NCBI RefSeq assembly: GCF_027409185.1
Contig: NC_084468.1
Location: 51,709,001-51,773,000, forward strand
DNA length: 64,000 nt
Direction of reading: 5' to 3'
Source of the DNA: Cynocephalus volans
Lineage: Eukaryota; Chordata; Mammalia; Dermoptera; Cynocephalidae
The position numbers and the translations under genes are program-made. Positions 1 to 12,441 of the stretch are shown one piece after another. The notes under the pieces were generated by a model, which saw only the letters and a list, made by a program, of their open reading frames with translations, ran no database searches and was not told the origin of the DNA. Every line of letters starts with the position of its first letter. Positions within the stretch are counted from its first letter, which is position 1.

Positions 1-1776
1 TGGTCAGATTCAGAATAAACTTGGATTTGGGGATATGATTTATGAGAGTGTTTGGCCTGAGAAAAGGGGGAACCATAGGGCCATATACTAAGAAGTGAGA
101 AGATCCAAAGGCTTGGCCTTGTTAAATTTGAACTGCTCACACAGAGATTCCAAGGAGGAGTTAGAAATGCAAGTCTGATGATCAGGGAAAATATGGGAGC
201 TAAAGATATTAATCAGGTTTTACAAATTCATTTACATCCATGAGAATACCTGAGATCACCAAGGAAGTGAGTGCAGGTGGAGAAAAAATCTAACTCCCTG
301 GCATCCAACCTGTTAGTTAAGTGAAATATTTGCTGTGCAGGCCTGGCTATCAGACACCTATGACTACCTAATTCCTAAAAAATTCCATGAATCCCCAAAC
401 TCCTGTCAATAGGAAAAGGATTTCCAAAGTGGTATGGTCCACAGATGGGGAATCCTCCACTACCCTTTGGAAAAGTGATCATGATGGATTTTGGGCAAGG
501 CAACCTTTTTACATATGGGAGATATGGCTTTTCCTTTGTAAAACTCAAAGCCACAGGGGAAAAAAATTAACAACCATTTTCTACTGGAATAAAACCTGTA
601 CTCTGGAGCTCAGATCATTGTATGTTGCTTTCTGTTTTCCCTGTTTCTAAAAGGAAGGTCTTAAAATGTTTGTACTGTCTTCCCACTTTTATTTTTAAAT
701 GGATGTGTTGAGGTGGCTTTATTTATCATTTAGCCTGTATGTGGCCAAATCGTGACATCCAGACCTGACTGGGAGAATCCGAACAGATTCCAGAGATTCT
801 AAATTCAGTAACTGAACAAAATTTCAGGTTGTGTTCTGATGGAAGAGATGAAATCTGTTTTTAGCTACCCATGAACTAATTGCTTGGTCTTAGTTGTGGG
901 CACTGTTGCAAGCTTATGTATTGGTAAAGGATGAAATGTGTCTATCAAAGAGTGAGATCTAGTGAATATTTTTATTTTTGCCTGTTTAGGAACTCCTTGC
1001 CTTCCCCGTTTTCTTTTTGGAACTCCTCCTCCTTCAATTCAAAGGGATTCAATAACCCACCTTCCAGATTAAAAAGGTGGGCATATGACCCCGGTCTGCA
1101 CAGTCATTTTGTCAATTGCCCTTGGTTCAGCCCTGTTATATGATCTAACACAGTCCAAACTGATTCCTGCTCTGAGATTTTTGTTTAAAGCAAGAGGGAT
1201 GGGGCCTTCCATTTGGGGTCATGAAGTTTGAACAATGTGAATTTGGTGGTTACTGGCAACCATTTCCTTCCACTCTACATGGAAAAAAATAAGCTGTCTG
1301 ATGTAAAGTAAAATGAAACCAAGCAGAGGTAATTGCACAGGAGAGGAAGCTTGCGGGAGCCCTAATTGCATCAGGTTTCTGGTTCACGGGTCTGACATCC
1401 CCAGTTCTGCTCTTAATCCTGAGGTTCCTTGATTCTATGACCTTTCAATTTCACTGACTGATAAATACCCTTGCATAAGCAAGTTTGAGTTGGAACTTGT
1501 AACTAAGAATTTTATTTAATGCAGGTTAATTAATCTTAATTCCATACATTAGTCTGTTCAGCTAACCTTAATTCTATATCATTAATGCTGAATATGTTTC
1601 ATTTTATAATGAAGAAATTCCCAAAGAAAAATTAGCAAAGGAACCCCCAGTGATTACATTCATATTGGAAGTCCTTAGGTGAGAATGCTACATCATGCAT
1701 ATGCCAATGGATCACCTAGACTGGAGAGGTGAGATACATTATAAAGGCAGGAAATGATCTTGATTTGGGATATAAA
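1..1776. other. Unannotated unique sequence
   Basis: I recognise no gene, RNA gene or repeat here. All open frames are short and look like chance frames in AT-rich DNA. The segment lacks simple repeats and could include conserved noncoding sequence, but nothing in it proves that. Confidence 0.5.
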
Positions 1777-1789
1777 AACCCTAATTTTT
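1777..1789 (+). repeat. Target-site duplication, left copy (BTF3 retrocopy)
   Basis: The sequence AACCCTAATTTTT here recurs as AACCTCTAATTTTT at 2637-2650, directly after the retrocopy's A-tail. The two differ by one inserted base. This is the pattern left by L1-mediated insertion and sets the retrocopy borders. Confidence 0.65.
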
Positions 1790-2636
1790 TGTGCATGTGT
1801 GCCTAATTTCAGCTGGTCTGCCTGAGACTCCTTGAGTGCCAGCCCTAGTCCCCTGCATGGCCCCTTTTCCACTCCAACAAGATTAAAGAAACTATAATGA
1901 ACCGGGAAAAACTTGCCAAACTGCAGGCTCAAGTGCACATTGGTGGGAAAGGAACTGCTCACAGAAAGAAGGTGGTTCACAGAACAGCTATAGCAAATAA
2001 TTTTTTTAAAAAAAACTTCAGTTCTCCTTAAAGAAGTGAGGGGTAAATAATCTCTGGTATTGAAGAAGTGAATGTGTTTACAAACCAAGGAACAGTGGTT
2101 CACTTTAACAACCCTAATGCTCAGGCACCTCTGGCAGTGAACACTTTCACCATTACAGGCCAGGCTGAGCCAAAATAGCTGACAGAAATGCTACCCAGCA
2201 TCATAAACCAGCCTGGCACAGACAGTCTCACTAGTGTAAGGAGATTGGCTGAAGCTCTGCCCAAACAATCTGTGGACAGAAAAACACCACTTGCTTCTGG
2301 AGAGGAGGAGGATGATGAAGTTCCAGATCTTGTGGAGAATTATGTTGAGGATTCCAAGAATGAGGCAAACTGAATTGGGTGAACTTCTGAAGAAGATAAA
2401 ACCTGAAGAAGTTTCTGGGAGCTGCTGTTTTAATATTATGACTGATTTTTAAAATTGTTTCATTTAAGGTTCTGATAAAATCTAGATCTCTAATATTTTT
2501 AAGTCCAAGCCCCTTGGACACTGCAGCTCTATTTAATATTTGCTTATACACAATACATTCTTTGCAGCTAACTAAGCTGAAGAGGTCTGAAATAAAGTTT
2601 GACAAAGGTTAATAAAGTTCTTTGCCTAGTAAAAAA
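1790..2636 (+). pseudogene. BTF3: BTF3 processed pseudogene (basal transcription factor 3 / nascent-polypeptide complex beta subunit)
   Basis: This is an intronless copy of a BTF3-like mRNA. The parent protein is the beta subunit of the nascent-polypeptide-associated complex, which binds emerging chains at the ribosome. The coding match begins near 1883 with [16 protein letters not shown], preceded by 5' leader-like sequence. It runs through the NAC region and ends in the acidic tail [20 protein letters not shown], with a stop at 2371-2373. The frame is broken between about 1990 and 2050, around an A/T run, and an in-frame TAG at about 2177 replaces a glutamine codon (the PK*LTEMLPS context). 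A 3' UTR follows, then an AATAAA signal at about 2611 and an A8 tail at 2631-2638. Flanking duplications support retroposition. Assignment to BTF3 is from remembered family sequence; the related BTF3L4 is less likely. Confidence 0.88.
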
Positions 2637-2650
2637 AACCTCTAATTTTT
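2637..2650 (+). repeat. Target-site duplication, right copy (BTF3 retrocopy)
   Basis: AACCTCTAATTTTT follows the A-tail of the retrocopy and matches 1777-1789 apart from one extra T. Confidence 0.65.
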
Positions 2651-2972
2651 ATACTAGCCCAGTATTTCCCAACTAGTAAACCCCACATTGGTAGTTTGTA
2701 TGAACTTAATTGGTGTGCTACCCAAAATTATTTATTGCTAAATAGAGTTAAACAAAGACAAAAGTTTCTTTCCTATAACATTTCTCAAAGTTTCTAATTG
2801 CATTGTAATTCTTTGTGTAAAGTAACCACTTATTCAAAGAAAACCAAATCACTTAATAACATCTCCACAGAACACAGTTTGAGAAATACTGGACTAGTCT
2901 TACGTTGTAGATAGGAAAAACTGTCCTTAGGAATTTTATTCTTATCTTATTTGTTCTGATTTAAAATCTTAG
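2651..2972. other. Unannotated sequence
   Basis: AT-rich, with no recognised feature. Its last 20 to 30 bases are T-rich and end in TTAG, which could serve as a splice acceptor for the candidate exon that follows. Confidence 0.4.
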
Positions 2973-3174
2973 GAAGTAAGAAGCATAATGGGGCCAGAAG
3001 GAAAATACCATCTTTCCCCTGTGCAAAACCATCCAGATAAGGATGCCAAGCCAGTTCAGCCTAGCTGCCCAACATCTAGGTTGTTAAATCAAATCACAGA
3101 GAAGCAAAGCCCTGAGCCAAATAAACAAATGTCTAGTGATGGAGACATAGTGACTTTGACAGGCAAATCTGGGG
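2973..3174 (+). other. Candidate orphan exon, 202 bp
   Basis: One reading frame stays open across the whole segment. It contains an ATG at 2988 and continues as a polar, proline/serine/lysine-rich peptide (for example PEGKYHLSPVQNHPDKDAKP). The left edge follows an AG at 2971-2972 behind a T-rich stretch. The right edge meets GGTATGT, a fair donor match, at 3174-3180. The peptide has no membrane segment or catalytic motif I know and would be predicted disordered. A 67-codon open frame arises by chance often enough that this is only a candidate. No partner exon is recognisable in the window. It could be an alternative exon of a gene whose intron this is, or nothing. Confidence 0.25.
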
Positions 3175-4479
3175 GTATGTATGAATAAAAGAAAATTTCC
3201 TAGTTCCAAAAATGACACATAAACCTGTATACAGCAGTCTACAGGTCCTGAATGATAGACATCTGCCTTCTGATAGCTGAAATAGCTAGTAGTCTATTCT
3301 AGCTATTTTAGGTGTTAAGGATCTCCTGATAGCCATATAGTTATAAAATGATAGTGATTTTTGAGGGAATAGTATCTTCAGTCTCTATATTAATCCTAAA
3401 ATATAAAGGAATCATTTTAGTTTAAAGATAAACTAAAAAAAGATTAAATCCATTGCTCTCAGCTGTTAAGTTTAGTCATGGCCTGAAAGCATGAAGACAG
3501 ACTAACAGCTTTGAAAATCCCTGTGATCAGTCTTCTTCTAAGATAAAGTGCACTGATAGCTTGCTAATGATTGATATGCAGGCCATTTTATTTTACTTCA
3601 GCTCTACACAGTTTTTCAAAGTGATGAGTGATATTTGAGAAAAGGAGGGGAAAAAAATGAGATATGCACTTAGGATTTGTCATTGAAATAATTAAATTTG
3701 TTCTAAGATTCCAATATATAAAATCCATATGACATAAATGTCAGTAGCTTGGTGGAAATAAACCTAGAAATTTATGTCCATATATGACTGATTATATAGC
3801 AGCATAAAAAACCTAAGTCAAGTCAATCTAAGTGATATCTCAGGAAAGTTGGAATGTAATTTCCAAGTTCAAAATTGGAAATCAAGTCAAACATTTAGAA
3901 AAAGACTTGAAGGCAAAAGTAATAGCAGAAAATAGGAAAATGATTCCAAATAAGCCTCAGATTGCAAGGTTTAAAAGTACTTTACAGGTGAATCACAGTC
4001 TGGGGTAGATATCACGTATCAAGTCTCACCTTGGCCCAGAAGAAATATATCTCAAAACCATGTATTCTGCTAGCTCTGAGTCCATGCACAATAAGCCACT
4101 TTCAGATGACCACAGTGATTTCCACATGTGACAAGTGGTGGAGTACTCTGCATAGAAGATAAAAGGAAATGCCTGTTTTCTATGAAAATGTCACCCGTGT
4201 TTTTCAGGCCACTCTAGTCCAGAGTTTAAAATGGAGACATGTTAGCAGTAACTCTGATTTACTCTTAGTCTGACCTACAGTTTCTCCAATTCTTTACAAA
4301 ATTTTTTACAATTTTATAGGCAATGCCCCAACAGCTGTCTTGTATGTGCTCCTGAACAATTCCGCTCAGTAACTGTGTGACATCACCAGATTCGTGTAAT
4401 TTGTTTTGACTAGCCTCCAGTCACAACCAGGGTCAGTACCTCCTTCTCTGCTGAAAGGCAGGGAAGCACTTCACCATTG
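3175..4479. other. Unannotated AT-rich sequence
   Basis: No gene or repeat recognised. All frames are short. A few short A-runs and TA-rich stretches are present. Confidence 0.4.
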
Positions 4480-7340
4480 TCATGCATTTTGCTCCATAGA
4501 AACAGAGCCTGAGTTAAGGGTTCTTATTCAAGGGGTATTTGGAGAAAATATTTTTATGAGAAGTGGGGCGAGAACAGCAGGATAGAACAAGGGCAAACAC
4601 TAAGCAAGGACGTGTCTCAGCTTGAGACTAGCTTCACTCTCATCCCAGAATTTCTGAAGTTTAAATAGCACCACAGAGGTAACCCATCTTAAGGCAAAGG
4701 GCTGCCCTTTTGAACACCCATATCCCACAGCCATGGATCTGCTTGCAGGAAGTGGGAAGAGGAGAGCTTCTGTTTGTCCAATACCAATTCTTGGGAGAAA
4801 GGGACAGCTACGCGTTATTAATCAGCATTCACAGCAGCAGGAAGATGGGAGCATGTATTAGTATAGGGATCTGCATGTGACACCAAAAGCATCCATTTGT
4901 TACATTTCTCAGATCCACTTATTTGTCACATTATATTTGCTCCATCCAGGCACAGCTTCTCTAGGATTCTGGATAGTCTCATTTTCTGGGAAAACTTATA
5001 AGAGAAAGGTTAGTAGGATAAACTGCATCCCCCGTGGGCTCAGCGGGGCTGGTCCTGAAGCTGTAATTGAAAGTCATCACGTTCCTCTTTCACTACCCTT
5101 TGGAGATTCTCCCGCTAATTTTCTAGTGTTTCCTCTTGTCAGCATCTCTGGCTTGCCTTTTGGAATGACACTGACTACCACTGCTGAGGGCTCTGAGACC
5201 CTGGTGATCAAACCTTTTTCAGATGTGGTTACTACTGCACTTGCCCATTTTCAATTATAACTATAGACATACCTTATTGTGTGGTAGCAGCTACAACTCC
5301 TCATGATGACCAAGATCAATTATCCCTGACAGTAGATTAAACCATTTCTTTATCTGCTGCTCTACTGGCATGAGGTATGCAAAGAGAGCAAGTAGCATCT
5401 GTGGTTTTAAGTTCAGTGAGAATTTTACTGTGTCCTCTAATGGAAGTGACCTCTTCTGCAAGTCAGGATCTCAAGATCTACAGAGCCTAAGGTTTCAAGG
5501 ATGGGAATCCCAAATTCCTAAATAGGTCACAAGTTGAAAAGGTGAGCCACTCTTATTTCCTAGACATATGTATTCTAACTATTGGTTGCATAGCCCAAAA
5601 CACTAGCCATCAGTGTAAGATGAATGCTGTGTACTAGAGGACAGTACCCAATTACCCCAGGGATTCATCTTCAAACTGACTTGATCAAGCCAGCAGATTT
5701 TGGAGAGTATACTAGGTGTATTCCAGGGTCAGAGTTCATTGATACAACTTCTTTTTTATAAAGTAGGTCCCTTGGTACACAGTTCACCATGTTCTGTGAA
5801 ATTCTGCATTGTTAGATGAGACATGGTAGCCCTCAAATAATGTTGTGGGCTGAGGCATAGCAGGAAAGAAAAGTGAATCCATACCTAACCTGCATGTCAA
5901 TTCCAATCAAAAACAATTCCCTTTCCATAGAGTAAAGGATCTCATATAAAACACATGACACCAAGTCACTGGTTGGTCTCTTCAAGGAATGGTGCCATAT
6001 TGGGGGCTCAGTGTTATTCTTTTCTGTGGGCAGGTCAATGCCCATGCTGTCAGACCCATGCACAGCCTCTTTCTCTGTCACCGTAGTGTACAAGTACTGG
6101 GATGGCCAAGGACAGAGGCTGGCTGACATCTACTAGCTGAGACAACTTGTCCACTTGGTTGTTTAATGCCTCTTCTGCAATGGATACTCTCTGGTGACTA
6201 ATAACATGTGATTCAAAGACTCTCACATTTTGTGCTTACGCCTATGAGTCCATCCCTATGCCTCTTCCCCAGACCTTCTTGCTCCTAAGTTTCCAATGTT
6301 GCACTTTCCAAGCCAAGAACCACAAACTATGCTATTTGACACAGGTCATATGTCTGTACACACTCACTATTGCCTCAGGACTTTCCTCATTTCACAATGA
6401 ATGGATCCCTTCAGAATGCAATACATACATTCAATCAATGGCACTTCTATGGAGCTGTACCTCAAGTGATTAGAATACACAGATCTGGAAAGAAAGTGAT
6501 GGAAGTTAAGTGACCCAATTGGGGAAATGGCTTCCAGAAAGCAAAGAAAAAGGTTTCCATACTGGCAGGAGTAATTGTCCCTGATCATGAGCTAATGTTC
6601 CTCTCCTGTTGCATACTGAGAACAAGAAGGAATATGCTCGGATGAGAACAACTCTACTGGTAAGGGAGGATCTGTAAGTTGGAATCAGACAACACTTACA
6701 GCAACTGGGGCATGAGTGCACTACTAGTCAGCAGGATCTGAGAGAGGCACCAACAGTATCAATTTCCACCACTATCTCTAGCAGTTAGAGAAAAACTGCT
6801 TTCCACCCGTTCACCCACTTCTGCCTGGTACAATCTCTTCTGCTAGGCATCATTGACACTTTGAATGCATACTGCCACCATGCCTCTTCCAGGTAGTACT
6901 GCGGCCTAAAATGTGTCAGCACTTCCACAGGGCACTGCCCCATCTATGACCATTTCCGCCTCTCCCTCTGGATCCTATACTATCACCTCACCCAAGTAAA
7001 GCTGCCTCTTCGTTATATATTCTCACTTTTTAAGGTATAACTGGCATATACTGCTGCTCCCTCTGCCAATATTGTTAATTCATGGGAGATCTTGAGATGC
7101 CAAAGCTTTCTTATGATCTTTGGCTACATGATAGAAAATGTCTCTTTCCTTTTTTGTGCCACACTCTCTTAGAGGAGAACTTAAACAATGTGGCCATGGT
7201 CCCCAATGTTTCAAAGTGTTTACTCAGAGTTCTCTTGACTTAGCACTCAAACATGAGTTCATGAAAGGTAGGCTGGGGATTAACTTATGTGACAGACACG
7301 ATGCTCTTCTCAGACCACTCCTTCCATCTGAGAACTGAGC
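4480..7340 (-). mobile_element. Decayed ERVL-type endogenous retrovirus internal region
   Basis: Read on the minus strand, this block resembles the internal part of an ERVL (class III) provirus. The region around 5850-6180 recalls the start of the integrase domain. The part at about 5200-5390 recalls the dUTPase-like domain that ERVL carries downstream of integrase. Broken minus-strand frames remain at 5833-6129, 6367-6588 and 6506-6721. Stops and frame changes are numerous throughout, so it is not functional. No flanking LTR is seen at either end. Both borders are approximate, and the upstream (higher-coordinate) limit is the least certain. Family assignment is from memory of ERVL layout, without a search. 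Confidence 0.6.
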
Positions 7341-8607
7341 CTGAACTCTCTAATCTCTTAGGACGTGTTCTTTCCTAGAAGGCTTCTCTGTCTCTCATAC
7401 AAATAGATTTCCTGAAGCCCTGCCTGGTCAGTCTGTCCATCTGAGATTTCCAGATATATCTGAATCCCAATGGTGAATATTGCTTAGGCTTACACAATAT
7501 ACAAAATACACAATAATCTGGTAGATATTGTATATACTCCAGTGTCTTCTGATTGTTTTATCTGCCTACCCAAGTCTGCTTAGAGACTCAGTGAAGATTG
7601 AGTTTACACCCTGAACCTTAGTGAATTCTCCAAGGTAATGCCATCCCATGAGACCTGCCTGGAGAATATAATCAAGAGATCTCATTTTCTTGCTAAAACA
7701 AATACGTTTCTTATTCTTCTTGTGTTTTTATTTTTCTTTTCATTCTATTCATAAAAACTACATTTGTATCATTTTTTATTTGATTTTTATAACAGATGCA
7801 GATTATAAACAGCAGCAAGGATTCAGAAACTCCGGAAAACAAAATTTAAAGGTTGTAAAACACATGCTGCATGTGCTTTGTAAACATTTTCATTTCATAA
7901 TTGTCTCTATGAAGAACTGAAAAGTTTGAAACATGGTTGAGGTTGATACGATTCGGCAGGTTCAAAATTGATTTTTTGTTCCACTTTTCAAATGTTAGAT
8001 TTGCCCGTGCCTTACTTTTTTATATATAAAATCTTTAGTAAAGATTAAAGCAATAAAGTAAATCAGGTAATGAATTCAAATACACCCTGGAAGAGAGACT
8101 TAGTTCATTTTTAGGTAACTTTAGCTATTAGCCTTCCTATAAGTTGTTTTCAAATACACAAATTACTTACTTCAGTAAGCAACAAAAGAAATATATTTTC
8201 TCCTGTCAAATCTATGTTTTTTAATCTCATGACGTGTAGTATTCTTGTGACCAAAAAATTATTAATTCTATGAAAAGGAAAGAAAATAAGGTTACATAAC
8301 TTGGAATCACATCACATCTCTCAACATCTCCTTTAAAAATATCAGAATGTGTTTTCTATAGAAGATTGTCATAAATATTACTGTCTGCAAATAGATGAGA
8401 GGGCTCATGCTATTTTAGCATTTGTTTGAAGTTAAGAAACCTGAGCTCTATTTACAACTCTGATTGACATTATCAGCTAAAACCAACATTTCACCTGGAA
8501 TTTCTATATCTGTACCATCAAATAATAATTGCTGTGCTTAATTGCAAGAGTAACAGAATATTCTTGAAGTAAGTTTGGTACTTTGGAAATGAAGCATGAA
8601 TTTCAAG
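7341..8607. other. Unannotated sequence
   Basis: The first 100 to 300 bp may still belong to the ERVL remnant. The rest is AT-rich unique sequence without a recognised gene or repeat. Confidence 0.4.
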
Positions 8608-8850
8608 AGACCCCATGGCATAGTGGTATCAAGCATGTATTCTACAGTCAGAGTGCCTGAGTTCAAATGACAGCACTACCTTTTATTTCTTGTGCAACTT
8701 TGAGTGAGTTAATTGTCATTTCTCTGCCTCATTCTCTTCATCTATGAAATAGGGATAATTACAGGGCTTATCACATAGGATGGTTATGAGGATTCAAGCT
8801 GCCAATATCTGTAAAGCTCTTTGAACCATAGTCAACACAAAGTAAATGAT
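8608..8850 (+). repeat. MIR SINE
   Basis: A MIR core is visible: a CATGGCATAGTGG-like tRNA part, then CAGAGTGCCTGAGTTCAAAT, then a TCTCTGCCTCATTCTCTTCATC block with GAAATAGGGATAAT. It ends near GTAAAGCTCTTTGAACCA. This order is typical of plus-strand MIR. It is diverged, as expected of an ancient element. Confidence 0.85.
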
Positions 8851-9289
8851 ACGGTTTGTTAAACAAGTACTCTTCAGGCAACTATCATAAAATTCAACAT
8901 TGTTTATATTGTATATATGTTGGGGGAAGAGAGTCTCAGATAATAAAAAAACAAACCATCCTGGAAAACAATACATAAAATTGCATTCAGCAATAGTAAA
9001 AACAAAACAAAAAAATGTTGTCAGCTGCAAAGCCTTTACAGTATAATGTTTCCACCTGCATAGTGCAAAGAGTAGTTTATTTAGCATACTGTCACTTGCC
9101 TTAGATTAAAAAATCAAATTTATAATTCTTTTTTCTCAGTCTAGCACCAGTTTAACTTTTAAAGCACCATAGAATTTTCAAGACTTCTTAAATAATTTCA
9201 AAACAGACAACAGAAACATTCAGAATTTCAGAGAGGAAAGAGTCTAAAGTTTCATTGGCAGCAGTACAAAGAGTTTAAAAATTAATTGT
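8851..9289. other. Unannotated sequence
   Basis: No recognised feature; AT-rich with short A-runs. Confidence 0.4.
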
Positions 9290-10115
9290 CCTGCCTCCTT
9301 AATAGCTAGGTGTGTCTATGTGACTAAGTTCTGAGAATTAAAATCTAAGCATGCGTACTCAGTGAGATGTCTAAGAAGCCTGCTTGAAGGGACTCATTTT
9401 GCCATATCCCACCCATGTAACAGGGATGTGATGGCAGGAGCTCCAACAGCCATCTTTGTCTCTGAGGCAACCTTGGGAATGGAGGCCATGTACTGAAGCC
9501 AGTGGAGGAGAAAGTTACGAGGAGACCAAGGCCGTGATAACTGTGGAATCACCAAATCAGCCTTGAATCACTGTATTAGCTTGTTTCTGTTGCTTATAAC
9601 AGAATACCTGAAACTGGGTAATTTATAAAGAACTAAAATTTATTTTTTATAGTTTTAAAGGCTGGGAAGTCCCCTGTCAAGAGGGGTGCATCTGGTGAGG
9701 GTATTATTCTTGGTGGTGACTCTCTGCAGTAATGCAGTTATCACATGGCAGGAGAATGGCATGAGAAAGAGAGAGCTAACCTCCTCACTTGTTCTCCTTT
9801 TAAAGCCATCAGAACCATACCCATTACTCAAAAACACGGATCAATCCATTTACAAGGGCACAATCCCCACAATCTAATCACCTTTTAAAGGTCTCACCTT
9901 TCAAATATCATAATTGGATTTCCCATCCTCTTAACATTCTTACAATGGGGGTCAAGTTTCCAATAGATAAGCTTTTGGGGGTATATATTTAACCCATAGC
10001 AATCACCTACCTGTGTCTTTAATTTTGAGAGAGAAAAATAAATTTTTACATTATTTAAACCAATATTATTTTTATGCTTTCTTTTCTGTACAGACAAATC
10101 TAGTCTTAAATAAGG
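9290..10115 (+). mobile_element. Old LTR-like element, interrupted by an MST-type LTR
   Basis: The left part (9290-9566) and right part (about 10007-10115) read as one old dispersed element. The left has an AGCTAGGTGTGTCTATGTGAC start and a GATGTGATGGCAGGAGCTCC middle. The right resumes with an AGAGAGAAAAATAAATTTTT-like polyadenylation zone and a TTTAAACCAATATTATTTTT stretch, matching the expected TTTAAGCCA motif of MaLR-like LTR ends. I cannot name the family. The interruption is the LTR at 9572-10001. Confidence 0.45.
9572..10001 (-). mobile_element. Solo MST/MLT1A-type MaLR LTR
   Basis: The sequence starts TGTATTAGCTTGTTTCTGTTG, followed by ACAGAATACCTGAAACTGGG and TAATTTATAAAGAA. It ends with AAGTTTCCAATAGATAAGC and AACCCATAGCA. 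This is the reverse complement of an MST/MLT1A-type LTR of about 430 bp. A perfect 5 bp duplication ATCAC flanks it (9567-9571 and 10002-10006), the size expected for this retroviral class. No internal region is attached, so it is a solo LTR. Confidence 0.85.
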
Positions 10116-12441
10116 CCTGCTCTCGAAGAAAGGACATAACCTGTATTTGCCTCTTCCCTCTACTCAATGAAATGTGGAAAGATCTGAGAACCATGTCTTT
10201 ATGAAAAGAATGGGTGGAGGGGATATGTACTAAAACAAACATTTTCCCACTAGTTCGGTCTGAAAAAATACACTTTAGTAAAAAGGAGTGATCTAGTGAT
10301 TCAGCTCAACTTACCCAAATTTTTTGCACTGTAATTTAGAAAAAAACAAATTAGAATACTTTGTTTTTATTTTCTGTCTTCCTGTGGATGGGCAGCAGGG
10401 TTTAATATTTCTGGGCTCCTTTTCCATAAAGTTGTTTAACATTCCAGATGCCTCTATTCACTCCATAGACACAGAGAGTCACACCTGTTCTCCTTACCTG
10501 AAGCTGACTAGAGCTCTAGCATCTAGTAAGCAAGGCAGGGTCTCTGACAATGCCCACACTCTAATGACATTGAGTCATTAGATTTAGTCAAAAATATTCC
10601 TTACAGATGCCAATCTGTTGTCAGAGAAGAAGCTATTTTTTAAAATTTATATTTAGAGTGAATGTTTAAACAGTACAGAATTTATCAAGAAGGTTGAGGG
10701 CATTTGTGTAATTTTATTTTCTGTATATTATGCGAAATGGTTTCCCACCTAATGCACTAATAACAGTCAAATCCCAAAGAGCCAGTGATTATGACAAGGA
10801 GTATACTGTTTACCCAGCAAACAGAACTCTGCTGATTTTCTCCACTGAACAAGATTCATCTTTAGTATGTGTTTGAGATAAATAATTTTCAAAACTGGTA
10901 TGAGAATTATAGTTCTAACCAAAATAAATAACAATACTCGGTGAGAATATCTGGAACATAAATAGCTCACTCAGTCTTTGAAAACATTGATTTTAAATAT
11001 TGCCAAATGTTGAGGATGTGTTTGCAGTATAGTTGGTCAACTCCTTATCAGAAACAATACTTCCTATAATTTTATTTAACAATAAATAATAATATTAATA
11101 TAATTTTATTAACCTTACAAGATTCATAAAATCCATCGACGTATGAATCTTCAGTCACACAAAAGATTATTTGGGGGCTTTGGGTGGGCATTGCTTTTTC
11201 CTAGAGAAAGAAGTGGTGGAAGCTGGAGAGATCAGGTTATTCCAAAGACATGAAAAAGGTGATGCCTAATAGAGATCATCTTATTCATAGACAGGATGTG
11301 ACTGAATTAATCACTGTGTATTCTTAATCCACTTGGTAATATAAGAGCCCACTGAGCTTAATGGGATGTAGGAGTAATCCCTTCTGAGAAATAATCTGTA
11401 GAAGGTCATAGCACACATTGGAGGAAACCCCAATTCTAACGTAAGTGACCAGGGTATAGTCTCAGGAGAGTATAACTAAACTCATTTCCATGTCTAAAGC
11501 TGACAGAAGAATGTGTTAACTCTAGGGGACGGTCTGCATGAGTTTAGAAAGGCCAGTCCAAAGAAAGAAAAGTTTGCATATTTATACAGTGTTTCCCAGG
11601 GAAAATGGAAATTAGATCTGACTGGAGAATGAACTTATTCTAGTCAATAAACTGCATGATTACAAACAATTCCATCCCACTTTATTTAAAATTCAGTGCT
11701 TAAAAAACTAGCAAGCTAATAGTAAACCAAAGAAGTAAGTGGGAGAAATGCAGCTTTCATTTTAATTTTATCTAAAGGATACACTACCCCTTTAAACCTC
11801 CATGACTAAAAGAATCATCCACATTAAAATAAACGTAAGAGCAAAATAATGGCTACAAATCAAAAAGATATGTCGGGGGAGAGTAAGAATATGTGTCTAA
11901 CCATTCCAGGCAGTGACTGAAGGTAGAGTATATTTTCAACACAATTGTATCAGCTTCTGCTTTTACTGAGTCCCATTTCTGTACCTGGTCTGAATGGAGG
12001 AGAGGAATATTATCCAAAGTATTAGGAAGGGATTGTCTAGTGTGTAAGAACCCCTTCTTACCCTCACACATATTTGGTTCAACTTCATGTATTAAACTAT
12101 TAGAATATCAGAAGGTGTGTGTGTGTACCCATTTCCAAACAAGCACTGGGGAATGGATTGAAGATAGAGAATTCGTAATGGCCCGAGTGAAATTTCCCTC
12201 AAGAATTCCCATTCATGCCCATCATGAAAATATATCATTGCCACCTGAGCCTTTCTCAAGTATGCTGATAGTGAGGAGGTGTGTGAGTATTGTAATCTTT
12301 GGATCTCAGCATAAATTTTTCCAATATCATATTAATTGATTGGTTAATGTTTGCTTATGAGTTTAGGTAGCCTGGGACCCACACTAACTCAAAGTTACTG
12401 GAGGGCAGAGTCTGTGTCTCATTCAATCTTTTATTGTCAGC
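10116..12441. other. Unannotated sequence
   Basis: About 2.3 kb without a recognised gene or repeat. It is AT-rich, with only short and unconvincing frames. Confidence 0.4.

Noticed and set aside
1693-2103. 136-codon minus-strand frame
   Set aside because: Antisense of the BTF3 retrocopy.
4877-5260. 127-codon plus-strand frame
   Set aside because: Antisense of the decayed ERVL internal region.
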